Shown here: positions 16,901 through 27,147 of the stretch, piece by piece
How the letters are laid out: every line of letters begins with the position of its first letter
Position numbering within the stretch: the first letter of the stretch is position 1
DNA from: Rhodospirillales bacterium
GTDB lineage: Bacteria; Pseudomonadota; Alphaproteobacteria; Rhodospirillales; Casp-alpha2
Reading direction: 5' to 3'
Assembly (NCBI GenBank): GCA_021775105.1
Contig: JAJFIJ010000181.1
Location: 1 to 35,295 of the forward strand
DNA length: 35,295 nt
Position numbers and translations under genes: made by a program
Notes under the pieces: model-generated
What the model saw: only the letters and a program-made list of their open reading frames with translations
Told to the model about the DNA's origin: nothing
Databases searched by the model: none

Positions 16901-16928
16901 GCGCTACGAGACGGGGTCATCGTAGCGC
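16901..16928 (-). terminator. Hairpin terminator after the 38-aa gene
   Basis: A 9-bp perfect stem (GCGCTACGA, 16901-16909, with 16920-16928) and a 10-nt loop is followed on the minus strand by the T-rich TCTTTATTT. It begins 18 bp after the stop of the 38-aa microprotein and lies ahead of the 75-aa gene. Confidence 0.6.
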
Positions 16929-16946
16929 CAAGTCCTGTAACCTGAT

Positions 16947-17063
16947 TTACGACGGCGGCTGGGTCGGGATCAAGCCCATGGCATAACTAATCATGAATAA
17001 CACAACCATTATGCCCAGAATTCCTGCCGTCCAGATATAGGTCTTTTTGTCATCCTGTGTCAT
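16947..17063 (-). CDS. 38-aa single-helix membrane microprotein
   Basis: A short minus-strand gene with ATG at 17063 and TAA at 16947, preceded by AAAAGGAGACGAAC, an excellent ribosome-binding sequence 7 nt from the start. The product has a polar basic/acidic start (TQDDKKTY), one hydrophobic helix of about 20 residues (WTAGILGIMVVLFMISYAMG) and a short LIPTQPPS tail. It is followed by a hairpin terminator, which supports a real transcription unit. No known family. Confidence 0.65.
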   Translation of the reverse strand: MTQDDKKTYIWTAGILGIMVVLFMISYAMGLIPTQPPS

Positions 17064-17166
17064 GTTCGTCTCCTTTTCCTGAACGCCGCGCGGCTACAAG
17101 GGTTAAGAGACGTCTCAACGACCCCGAGTATAACACAATTTTGCTCAAATTTCGAGAGGCGGCGGG

Positions 17167-17502
17167 TTACGATCGGGGATTCCCGATCAGGGACGCGATC
17201 TCGCTGCAGTTTTCGACCTTGCCATCGCAACAGTCCTCAAGCATGAAACGAACCAGATCGCCCATCGCATCAAGGTTGGTGGCATAGTGAATTTCTCTCT
17301 GGTGGCGAGTCGATTTCAACAGGCCTGCACGTTTGAGCACGCCCAGATGTCCCGACAGTGTGGAGGGCACAATATCAAGCCGCCGGGAAATCTCGCCGAC
17401 CGGCAGCCCGTGCGGCTCTTCCCTGACCAGCAGACGATAGATCGCCAGACGGGACTCCTGCGCAAGCGCGGTAAAGGTTTCGACAGCGCGTTCCTGATCC
17501 AT
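17167..17502 (-). CDS. arsR: ArsR-family arsenite-responsive repressor
   Basis: A 111-aa winged-helix repressor: FTALAQESRLAIYRLL, then the recognition helix VPSTLSGHLGVLKRAGLL (residues 45-62) and the wing STRHQREIHYATN. It lacks the Cys-Val-Cys of E. coli plasmid ArsR in the recognition helix. It carries a C-terminal cysteine set, Cys91-Cys92 and Cys99 (EDCCDGKVENC), like the As(III) site of Acidithiobacillus ferrooxidans ArsR. The ATG has no clear ribosome-binding sequence. The arsDA genes it presumably controls lie about 1 kb away, in the opposite orientation. Confidence 0.9.
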   Translation of the reverse strand: MDQERAVETFTALAQESRLAIYRLLVREEPHGLPVGEISRRLDIVPSTLSGHLGVLKRAGLLKSTRHQREIHYATNLDAMGDLVRFMLEDCCDGKVENCSEIASLIGNPRS

Positions 17503-17520
17503 ATAACGTTAATATCCGAA

Positions 17521-17531
17521 ATATCGAATTA
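17521..17531. promoter_or_regulatory. Candidate ArsR operator upstream of arsR
   Basis: ATATCGAATTA lies 19-29 bp ahead of the arsR ATG, beside a related ATATCCGAAAT half. The same 11 bases occur exactly in the putative arsD promoter at 18449-18459. Sharing of this AT-rich sequence by the two ars promoters suggests a common ArsR site and arsR autoregulation. Confidence 0.55.
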
Positions 17532-17690
17532 TGCAATGCTGTCGGTATTCCTCGCAACGTTCACGTCGACGTTGACTGTCTCTTTTGAGCGAAAAGGAAT
17601 CGGTGATCAGAGGTTAAGGTTTCTTACGGTGATGACCCGTTTCGGACTCTGTCTCTGCAATTTCTTAAAATTGGATAGAGGCATCGCTAT

Positions 17691-18179
17691 CTACCCATCA
17701 TCATTAGTTTCATCTGGTAAAATGGTAGCAAGTTCGTCTTCCACGTCGAGCCCAAAGGACGCAGCAATCTGCGCAATGTGAATCCCAAATACACCCCTAA
17801 GCTCGCCTAGCGCCCCCATGAATACCCAGCTTGCCCAATGACCATGCGCTGCACCTGAATCAATTATTTCCGGCCGAACGCCTACGGTATTTAGGAACTT
17901 TCTGCATGCCGCACGTAATGCACGTAAGGAATCGGCAAGCTCAGTATCTTTCTCAAGTGACTGGAGTTCTTTAGTAAGGTAAGAACGAATCTCCTGAACC
18001 GACCTAACGCAGTGATCTGGTAATTCCATCTCCGAAGGGACGAAAAGAACACGGCGGTCTTCAAGAAAAGTTACTATGCGTTCGGCTGTCTTTACCGACG
18101 GTTCTGGAGGGTTCCACGACACCCCAAAAACTGGTGAACTGAATCCTGTAAGACGTGCAATAATCTCTTTAAAGCGCAT
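17691..18179 (-). CDS. DUF6650-type protein of unknown function
   Basis: A 162-aa soluble protein opening with RFKEIIARLTGFSSPVFGVSWNPPEPS, followed by AERIVTFLEDRRVLFVPSEMELPDHCVRSVQEIRSYLTKEL and LRALRAACRKFLNTVG. I associate this pattern with the uncharacterised DUF6650 family; that is from memory. The ATG at 18179 follows GGGGAGTGGGAAC; a TTG 15 bp upstream is less likely. Its DNA is more AT-rich and less codon-biased than the flanking ars genes, so it may have been acquired. It separates arsR from arsDA. Confidence 0.75.
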   Translation of the reverse strand: MRFKEIIARLTGFSSPVFGVSWNPPEPSVKTAERIVTFLEDRRVLFVPSEMELPDHCVRSVQEIRSYLTKELQSLEKDTELADSLRALRAACRKFLNTVGVRPEIIDSGAAHGHWASWVFMGALGELRGVFGIHIAQIAASFGLDVEDELATILPDETNDDG

Positions 18180-18486
18180 GTTCCCACTCCCCAAGCACAG
18201 GCTAAATCTGACGATACCTCACTTACGGCTTCGTGTCTGCTTGTGGCACCCCCCAGTCCAAATACGGCGACAACCCTTTCCACCAGTTCAGAAAGCATAC
18301 CGGCCTTGACCGGGTGAATTCCAATCCGGCTTCGCACGGCGCAGGCTTGTAGAGGATTCCGGTTAATTGGTGAACGCGCCAAATGCCGGGTCAGGATACC
18401 GGGCGGCAATCCGACGTAAAACAATTTGACATTTCGGCAATTGCCGTTATATCGAATTAATCGATTATTCATTCAAGGAAACAATC
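18180..18486. other. Non-coding stretch between the DUF6650-type gene and arsD
   Basis: The 307-bp region holds the arsD promoter at its right end and presumably the promoter of the minus-strand gene at 18179. A minus-strand open frame through it (18472 leftwards) overlaps the start of that gene in another frame and has no recognisable protein character. It could be decayed coding sequence left at an insertion boundary. Confidence 0.4.
18426..18459 (+). promoter_or_regulatory. Putative arsDA promoter with overlapping ArsR site
   Basis: TTGACA (18426-18431) and TATATC (18448-18453) are spaced by 16 bp. The -10 overlaps ATATCGAATTA (18449-18459), the sequence shared with the arsR upstream region. 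The start codon of arsD is 27 bp downstream. An ArsR dimer bound here would block RNA polymerase directly and leave on arsenite binding. Confidence 0.6.
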
Positions 18487-18846
18487 ATGACCATCGTTAC
18501 CGTTTACGATCCACCGCAGTGCTGCACAACCGGGGTATGTGGCCCTTCCGTTGACCCCAGGCTGGCTCAATTCGCCGGTGACCTTGAATGGTTAAAAAAC
18601 CGGGGCGTGACCGTACAGCGTTATAACCTCGCCCAGGAACCGGGACAGTTTGTCGAGAACAGCATCGTAAAAGCGTTTCTTGACCGCTCCGGCGAAGACG
18701 AGCTGCCGGTTATTCTGGTTGGCGAAGACCTCGCCTCCAGCGGACGGTTCCCCGATCGCAATGAGCTTACGCAAATGACCGGCCTTGAAATGGATAAGAC
18801 GACGGCTGAACCCGCACCTTCCGGCAACGGCTGTGGCTGCGGCTGA
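18487..18846 (+). CDS. arsD: ArsD arsenite metallochaperone
   Basis: ArsD carries As(III) from cytosolic thiols to the ArsA ATPase. The 119-aa protein has a thioredoxin-like fold and the essential triad Cys12-Cys13-Cys18 in PPQCCTTGVCGP, followed by a DPRLAQFAGDLEWLKNRG helix and the ELPVILVGEDLASSGRFPDRNEL segment. The C-terminus ends in a second Cys-Gly-Cys pair (residues 116 and 118). It begins the ars operon, with arsA 39 bp downstream. Confidence 0.95.
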   Translation: MTIVTVYDPPQCCTTGVCGPSVDPRLAQFAGDLEWLKNRGVTVQRYNLAQEPGQFVENSIVKAFLDRSGEDELPVILVGEDLASSGRFPDRNELTQMTGLEMDKTTAEPAPSGNGCGCG

Positions 18847-18885
18847 TAACGGCACAACATTTCACCATCAACATCAGGACTGAGC

Positions 18886-20664
18886 ATGTTTGACGATCTT
18901 CCAAAGTTCATTTTTTTCACCGGTAAAGGCGGCGTTGGCAAAACGTCTCTTGCCTGCTCAAACGCTTTGAACCTTGCCGACAACGGCAAAAAAATCCTTC
19001 TTGTCAGTACCGACCCGGCGTCCAACGTCGGTCAGGTGTTCGACACGACCATTGGCAATCAGATTACGCCGATCAGGGACGTTGCCGGTCTTGATGCCAT
19101 CGAGATCAATCCGGAAGAGGCGGCTGAACAGTACCGCGAGCGTATCGTCGGGCCGATGCGCGGTGTTTTGCCGGAACAAACGCTGAAAAGCATCGAAGAG
19201 CAGCTTTCCGGTGCCTGCACCACAGAGATCGCCGCCTTTGATGAATTTACCGGCCTTCTGACCAACACCGGACTTGTCAGCCAATACGATCATGTGGTGT
19301 TCGATACGGCCCCGACCGGCCACACCATTCGCCTGCTGAAACTGCCGGGGGCATGGACCGGGTTTCTGGAAACCGGCACCGGTGATGCGTCCTGCCTTGG
19401 GCCGCTCGCCGGTCTTGAAAAACAGCGCGCACGTTATGCGGCGGCTGTTGAGCGGCTTGGTGATGCCAATATGACCCGGCTTATTCTTGTTGCCCGCCCG
19501 CGTCGCTCGGCGATGGTCGAACTGGCCCGCACATCCCGAGAACTTGCCGGCATTGGTATCAAAAATCAGCACCTCGCCATCAATGGCCTGATGCCGGAGG
19601 ATGACCAGTCTGACCCGCTTGCAACCGCGTTGAGCCAAAAGGATCAGGCGGCGCTGGCGTCAATGGAGCCGGAGCTGGCAAGGCTTCCCCGCAACATTTT
19701 TGCACTGCGCTCGGAAAATCTGGTTGGCAAAGACGCCCTCAGACGTTTTGCCTCACAGGCTAATGAAACGGTCACACCGGAAAGCGAAATTGACGTCCGG
19801 AGTGGAGCCCAGGCAGGCCTGCCGGCGCTTGGCACCCTGATCGGCGATATGGAGCAGCGCGGCAAGGGGCTGATCATGTTTATGGGCAAAGGCGGTGTCG
19901 GCAAAACGACCATGGCGGCCGCATTTGCAACCGAGCTGGCGGCGCGCGGGCACGATGTTTTGCTGACGACGACCGACCCGGCCGCCCACCTCGCCGAAAC
20001 GCTGGGCCAGGACCTGCCGCACCTGACGGTCAGCCGAATTGACCCGGAAGTGGAAATCGCGCGTTATCGTGAACAGGTTTTAAGCACCAAGGGCAAAGAT
20101 CTGGATGCAGAAGGCATTGCAATTCTGGAAGAAGACCTGCGCTCGCCCTGTACGGAAGAAATCGCCGTCTTTCAGGCTTTTTCCCGGGCCATCCGCGAGA
20201 GCACCAGAAAATTTGTCGTCATGGATACCGCCCCGACGGGACATACCCTGCTTCTGCTTGATGCCACCGGTTCTTACCACCGGGATATCGTTCGCCATTC
20301 CGGATCAGACGGCCACCCGGGCAAACTGATCACCCCGATGATGCGCCTTCAGGACCCGGAACAAACCAGTATTGTCATCGTCACTCTGCCGGAAACGACC
20401 CCGGTTCTGGAAGCCGAGCACCTTCAGAACGATCTTCGTCGCGCCGGCATTAATCCATCGAGCTGGATCATCAATTCCAGCCTGTCGGCATCTGAAACGA
20501 AGCACCCGCTTCTGCGGCGTCGGGCACGTTCCGAAATCGACCAGATATCGAAGGTTCGCGATACCCTGGCTGAACGCTTTGCCGTCGTCCCCATGCAACG
20601 CGAAGAACCGGTCGGGGCGACAAAGCTGCGCGCGCTTTTTGAAAGCCCGCGTCATCATGCCTGA
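18886..20664 (+). CDS. arsA: ArsA arsenite-stimulated ATPase
   Basis: ArsA energises As(III)/Sb(III) efflux, normally by docking on ArsB. The 592-aa protein has two homologous halves. P-loops GKGGVGKT are at residues 13-20 and 334-341, and DTAPTGHT switch motifs near 140 and 446. The three metalloid-binding cysteines of E. coli ArsA are all present: Cys111 (SGACTTEIAAFDEF), Cys170 (GDASCLGPLAGLEK) and Cys422 (RSPCTEEIAVF). It should therefore be fully active. The surprise is the neighbour: an aquaglyceroporin replaces the usual ArsB or Acr3 permease. A 29-codon frame starts at the arsA stop. Confidence 0.97.
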   Translation: MFDDLPKFIFFTGKGGVGKTSLACSNALNLADNGKKILLVSTDPASNVGQVFDTTIGNQITPIRDVAGLDAIEINPEEAAEQYRERIVGPMRGVLPEQTLKSIEEQLSGACTTEIAAFDEFTGLLTNTGLVSQYDHVVFDTAPTGHTIRLLKLPGAWTGFLETGTGDASCLGPLAGLEKQRARYAAAVERLGDANMTRLILVARPRRSAMVELARTSRELAGIGIKNQHLAINGLMPEDDQSDPLATALSQKDQAALASMEPELARLPRNIFALRSENLVGKDALRRFASQANETVTPESEIDVRSGAQAGLPALGTLIGDMEQRGKGLIMFMGKGGVGKTTMAAAFATELAARGHDVLLTTTDPAAHLAETLGQDLPHLTVSRIDPEVEIARYREQVLSTKGKDLDAEGIAILEEDLRSPCTEEIAVFQAFSRAIRESTRKFVVMDTAPTGHTLLLLDATGSYHRDIVRHSGSDGHPGKLITPMMRLQDPEQTSIVIVTLPETTPVLEAEHLQNDLRRAGINPSSWIINSSLSASETKHPLLRRRARSEIDQISKVRDTLAERFAVVPMQREEPVGATKLRALFESPRHHA

Positions 20665-20746
20665 GAGTACGCCCGATCAATGGCCAACACTGGCCCAGGT
20701 CAGGGACGCGGCCGAGGCGCTGGACGGCGTCGCAACTCGGCAATGA
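20657..20746 (+). pseudogene. Apparent N-terminal fragment of a threonine dehydratase-like gene
   Basis: The 29-codon frame overlapping the arsA stop (ATGCCTGA) encodes WPTLAQVRDAAEALDGVATR followed by Gln and a stop. This resembles the first residues of IlvA-type threonine/serine dehydratases (PTLxDVRxAAxxLxGVxxRTPL), cut just before the conserved TPL. It is probably a relic left by rearrangement between arsA and the aquaporin gene. A short coupled peptide gene or chance similarity remain possible, since the match is short. Confidence 0.35.
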
Positions 20747-20759
20747 CGGGAACATCAGA

Positions 20760-21422
20760 ATGATACGCAGACTCTTTGCCGAATGGATTGGCACTTTTTC
20801 GCTGCTGGCGACGGTCGTCGGTTCCGGCATCATGGCGGAGCGGCTGGCGGGTGGAAACATCGCCATTGCGCTGCTCGGCAATACCATTCCGACCGGCTCC
20901 ATCCTGGTCGTGCTGATCATGGTGTTCGGCCCGATCTCCGGGGCGCATTTCAACCCGGCGGTCACCCTCGCCTTCGCTATCCGCAAGGAAATTGCCGCGC
21001 GGGAGTCCATTTTGTATGTGCTGGCACAAATTTTTGGTGGCATCTCCGGGGTGCTGGTTGCCCACGTGATGTTCGACAATGTGCTGATTGATCCATCGAC
21101 CACGGTTCGCACAGGCTTGGGGCAATGGGTCGGTGAATTCGTTGCCACCTTCGGGCTGATCGGCACGATCCTTGGCTGCCTGAAGGCACGACCAGAAGCG
21201 ATCCCCTTTGCGGTTGGCCTGTACATCACGGCCGCCTACTGGTTCACCTCATCGACCTCATTCGCCAACCCGGCGGTAACCATCGCGCGGGGGTTCTCCG
21301 ATACCTTTGCCGGGATTCAGCCGGAAAACGTTGCCGCGTTTATCGCTGTGCAATTGATCGCGGCGCTTCTGGCAACAGTGTTTTTCAACTGGTTACTGGA
21401 AGAAAATGCCGAGACCGCGTAG
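20760..21422 (+). CDS. aqpS: Aquaglyceroporin of the AqpS type (arsenic operon)
   Basis: The 220-aa MIP-family channel has six membrane helices and the two pore half-helices with NPA motifs at residues 65-67 (GAHFNPAVTLA) and 170-172 (FANPAVTIAR); Arg177 is the selectivity-filter arginine. In Sinorhizobium meliloti, AqpS in an ars operon is reported to let As(III) produced from arsenate leave the cell down its gradient. Here it follows arsA, so the same role is likely, but no arsenate reductase gene is adjacent. The ATG at 20760 follows GACGGGAAC. The next gene starts 27 bp after its stop. Confidence 0.9.
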   Translation: MIRRLFAEWIGTFSLLATVVGSGIMAERLAGGNIAIALLGNTIPTGSILVVLIMVFGPISGAHFNPAVTLAFAIRKEIAARESILYVLAQIFGGISGVLVAHVMFDNVLIDPSTTVRTGLGQWVGEFVATFGLIGTILGCLKARPEAIPFAVGLYITAAYWFTSSTSFANPAVTIARGFSDTFAGIQPENVAAFIAVQLIAALLATVFFNWLLEENAETA

Positions 21423-21449
21423 GTTTTGAGACGACAGGAAACGCAGGGT

Positions 21450-22649
21450 ATGGCAAATACGGGTCCAAAATTTTTGTTTGATGAAGACATAGACCGACGT
21501 TCCGTTCCGGCGCTGAAGGTTCATCCCATGGTGCTCGGAGAGAACAGCGAGAACCTGTTCGCCGCCGGGGTCGCCGATATGGATTTCAAAGCGCCACCGG
21601 TTGTACTGGAGGCGTTACAAAAGCGGCTTGATCACGGCGTCTTCGGGTATGAAGCCGTGCCGGAGGGATTATTTCCAGCCCTCAGCAGATGGTTATCCGT
21701 CCGCCACGGCTGGTCCATCAATCAGGACCATATTCTTCGCGCCCCCAATATCCTCAATGCGCTCGCCATTGCGGCCTCCGTTTTCACAAAACAAGGCGAT
21801 GGCATCATTGTTCAGCCGCCGGTGTTTTTTGATTTCTTCGACATCCTCCGTGAAAACCATCGGAAACTGGTCGCCAATCCCCTGATTTTGCAAGACGGGC
21901 GATACCGAATGGATTTCGAAGACCTTGAGCGCAAGGCATCCGAGCCCCGGACAAAGATGATCTATCTGTGCAATCCTCATAACCCGGTTGGCCGGGTCTG
22001 GACCGGCGATGAACTCAGAACGCTTGGCGATATCTGTGCGCGGCATGGCGTTCTGGTCGTGGCGGATGAAATTCATGGCGACATTACATTTTCAGACCAT
22101 ACCTACACACCGTTTGCCTCGTTGGGGGCCAATTACGCAGACAACAGCGTCACCTGTCTTTCCCCGGCGAAAAGCTTCTACATTGCCGCCTGCTGCTCGG
22201 CGTTCACGGTGATCTCCAACGACGACCGCCGCAAAGCGTTTCAGGCTGAGAACAGCCGATTGACGGTAAACAAAAATAATGCCTTCGCCAGCGCCGCCAT
22301 GGAGGCTGCCTATAGCGACGGGGCGGCATGGCTGGATGACGTGCTTGGCTATCTTGAAAGAAATGTTGATCTGGTCAGACACCGCCTGAACGATATTTCG
22401 GAGGTTCAAATGATCGAACCCGAAGGTACGTTTTTAGTGTGGCTGGATTTCCGGGCGCTTGGATTTACACCGGAAGACCTGACCGTTTTTCTCAGAGAAA
22501 AAGCAAGGTGGGCGGTAACGCGCGGACAGGCGTTTGGTCCCGAAGGTGAAGGCTTTGCCCGGCTCAACATTGCTTGCAGATACGCTCGCCTTAGTGCCGA
22601 ACTCGATAATCTTGAAAATGCGGTTACCGGAAAGTTGAGCAAATCCTGA
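21450..22649 (+). CDS. MalY/PatB-family PLP-dependent C-S lyase (cystathionine beta-lyase)
   Basis: PatB/MalY enzymes are fold-type I aminotransferase homologues that cleave C-S bonds of cystathionine or cysteine conjugates, giving pyruvate, ammonia and a thiol. The 399-aa protein shows the AAGVADMDFKAPPVV start, the YLCNPHNPVGRVW motif near residue 180, VVADEIHGDITFS near 205, and the PLP-binding lysine in SPAKSFYIAA near residue 246. The ATG at 21450 is preferred over a TTG at 21426 because AGGAAACGCAGGG lies ahead of it. It is 27 bp after aqpS, so it is probably induced with the arsenic genes. Confidence 0.92.
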   Translation: MANTGPKFLFDEDIDRRSVPALKVHPMVLGENSENLFAAGVADMDFKAPPVVLEALQKRLDHGVFGYEAVPEGLFPALSRWLSVRHGWSINQDHILRAPNILNALAIAASVFTKQGDGIIVQPPVFFDFFDILRENHRKLVANPLILQDGRYRMDFEDLERKASEPRTKMIYLCNPHNPVGRVWTGDELRTLGDICARHGVLVVADEIHGDITFSDHTYTPFASLGANYADNSVTCLSPAKSFYIAACCSAFTVISNDDRRKAFQAENSRLTVNKNNAFASAAMEAAYSDGAAWLDDVLGYLERNVDLVRHRLNDISEVQMIEPEGTFLVWLDFRALGFTPEDLTVFLREKARWAVTRGQAFGPEGEGFARLNIACRYARLSAELDNLENAVTGKLSKS

Positions 22650-22925
22650 AAAGAGGTTTTTCGTCCGCCTTGGCGGCAATTGCTGACAAGAACGATTATT
22701 GCCCGGACGCCCCATAACGGCACTTGGCGGACCAGGTCAGGTATCGATGTTTGTGTCAATCAATGCGTGGAAAACCGAAGTGCCGACTGGATTGTTTTAT
22801 GTTCCAGTTCGACCTTTGAAATGCGTTTAATCCCTTCAATTATCAGTTATGGCAATATGCAGGGTCTTTACCTGACGCACAAAGCAGACTATCTCTGATC
22901 GTTTCAGGTCTGTGGAGGAACAGCA

Positions 22926-25841
<2,916 letters not shown>

Positions 25842-25854
25842 GGCAGGATCGTCA

Positions 25855-26289
25855 ATGGTTTCCCCTTCACATTGCCCGGACGTCACCCCGGAACACCTGA
25901 ATACCCGCGCCGAAGGCTCGTTTATTGGCTGGATGGGTATCAATTTTCTAACCGTCGAAGATGGAAAACTCACTGCCGAGATGATCGTTGAGCCGCACCA
26001 CGTCGCGCCAAACGGTTTCCTTCACGCCGCCAGCATCATCGCCCTTGCCGATTCAGCTTGCGGCAATGGCACCATTGCCCACCTGCCGGGCGGGGCGGAA
26101 AGTTTCACGACGATCGAGCTGAAAAGCAATCATCTCGGCACCGCGCGTGACGGCACGCTTCATTGTATCGCCACGGCCCAGCATCTTGGCCGCACAACGC
26201 ATGTCTGGGACGCCACTGTCAGCCACGTCGAAACCGGCAAAACCATCGCGCTGTTTCGCTGTACGCAAATGATCCTGTGGCCGCGTTAG
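25855..26289 (+). CDS. PaaI-family hotdog-fold thioesterase
   Basis: The 144-aa protein is a hotdog-fold acyl-CoA thioesterase: FIGWMGINFLTVEDGKLTAEMIVEPHHVAPNGFLHAASIIALADSACGNG holds the N-G-x-x-H-(A/G) active-site loop and following long helix (residues about 49-68), and FTTIELKSNHLGTARDGTLHCIATAQHLGRTTHVWDATV forms the central strands. Such enzymes hydrolyse aromatic or short acyl-CoAs to relieve CoA trapping. The ATG at 25855 begins 13 bp after the uvrA stop, so the two are probably cotranscribed. Confidence 0.88.
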   Translation: MVSPSHCPDVTPEHLNTRAEGSFIGWMGINFLTVEDGKLTAEMIVEPHHVAPNGFLHAASIIALADSACGNGTIAHLPGGAESFTTIELKSNHLGTARDGTLHCIATAQHLGRTTHVWDATVSHVETGKTIALFRCTQMILWPR

Positions 26290-26357
26290 GATTGTTGGGC
26301 TGTTACTTCTGGACTTGCCACCCGGAATACTCCGCAGGCCGAACAGGTTCCTCCAAG

Positions 26358-26729
26358 CTATCTGGCCCCATCGTAGGCATCGCGAAAGTCCTGTGGCGGT
26401 GTGGTGATCGCCAGATAGACAAATATTTCCGAACCAGCGTTGGAAATACCGTGAACATCGCCAGCGGGGGTCCGTATGATGTCACCTTGCTGCAGGGGTG
26501 CCGTCTCATCGTTCTCCAGCAACAGGGTCGCCATCCCTTGCTCAATGAGCCAGATTTGTTCGGCTTTTTCATGTGCGTGCCGGGCTTGCGTTGATCCAGG
26601 CTGCATCGTCACCCGTGTAATTGTCATTTTGGCCTCTGGTGCATTTTCCGCCCAAACAAGCTGCGCCGAGACGACGCCGGGGTTTTGCAAAAATCCGGAC
26701 TGATCTGATGACAATCGTTGAATGGTCAT
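26358..26729 (-). CDS. Cupin-domain protein
   Basis: A 123-aa single-domain cupin. Motif 1 is PGSTQARHAHEKAEQIWLIEQGMATL (the metal-binding H-x-H...E pattern) and motif 2 is GDIIRTPAGDVHGISN with the second-motif histidine. Such small cupins are metal-dependent enzymes, isomerases or ligand sensors; the function is not readable. AAGGAA lies 10 nt upstream of the ATG. The gene is monocistronic and convergent with the thioesterase. Confidence 0.85.
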   Translation of the reverse strand: MTIQRLSSDQSGFLQNPGVVSAQLVWAENAPEAKMTITRVTMQPGSTQARHAHEKAEQIWLIEQGMATLLLENDETAPLQQGDIIRTPAGDVHGISNAGSEIFVYLAITTPPQDFRDAYDGAR

Positions 26730-26843
26730 GGTCTTGATGTTCCTTTCCGCCGGATGTGCAGGAAGTAGTGGGGAACATATCTGCCCGCTTGCCCTCCTCC
26801 AACCCCTTCGTGTAGGTTTGCCGCAACAATCAATGAGGACGCC

Positions 26844-27092
26844 ATGCCCGCAGATATCAAAGATACCCTGATCAAGATTCTCGTGTTTTCTTTTGTCATC
26901 GGGGTGTTGCTCAGTTTCTTCGAAATCAATCCGAAGGAATTGCTGGCCAATTTTGGCGAGACCGTTCAGGACATCTTCTCTGTCGTCGCGCGGATCATCG
27001 AATGGGGCGTCAAATATATCCTTCTGGGCGCCGTTGTGGTCGTGCCGATCTGGTTCATTTTCTTTCTGCTCGGCAAGGCCAAGAAAAAATAA
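26844..27092 (+). CDS. Small two-helix membrane protein (DUF6460-like)
   Basis: An 82-aa protein with hydrophobic helices at about residues 10-24 (ILVFSFVIGVLLSFF) and 56-76 (GVKYILLGAVVVVPIWFIFFLLG) and a polylysine-like tail KAKKK that should lie in the cytoplasm. The INPKELLANFGETV segment after helix 1 resembles proteins annotated as DUF6460, an alphaproteobacterial family of unknown role. AGGA precedes the ATG. Confidence 0.75.
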   Translation: MPADIKDTLIKILVFSFVIGVLLSFFEINPKELLANFGETVQDIFSVVARIIEWGVKYILLGAVVVVPIWFIFFLLGKAKKK

Positions 27093-27147
27093 CTAAAATA
27101 TGAAGAAGGTTTGACCTTCCCCTGACGGGCAGGAATAAGCTCATCCC

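Noticed and set aside
18092-18472. 126-codon minus-strand frame between arsD and the DUF6650-type gene
   Set aside because: Overlaps the start of the better-supported gene in another frame and resembles no family; may be decayed coding DNA but cannot be supported.
22650-22925. Possible SOS box or small gene upstream of uvrA
   Set aside because: No GTTC-N7-GTTC or GAAC-N7-GAAC arrangement was found, and the 72-codon frame there lacks protein character.
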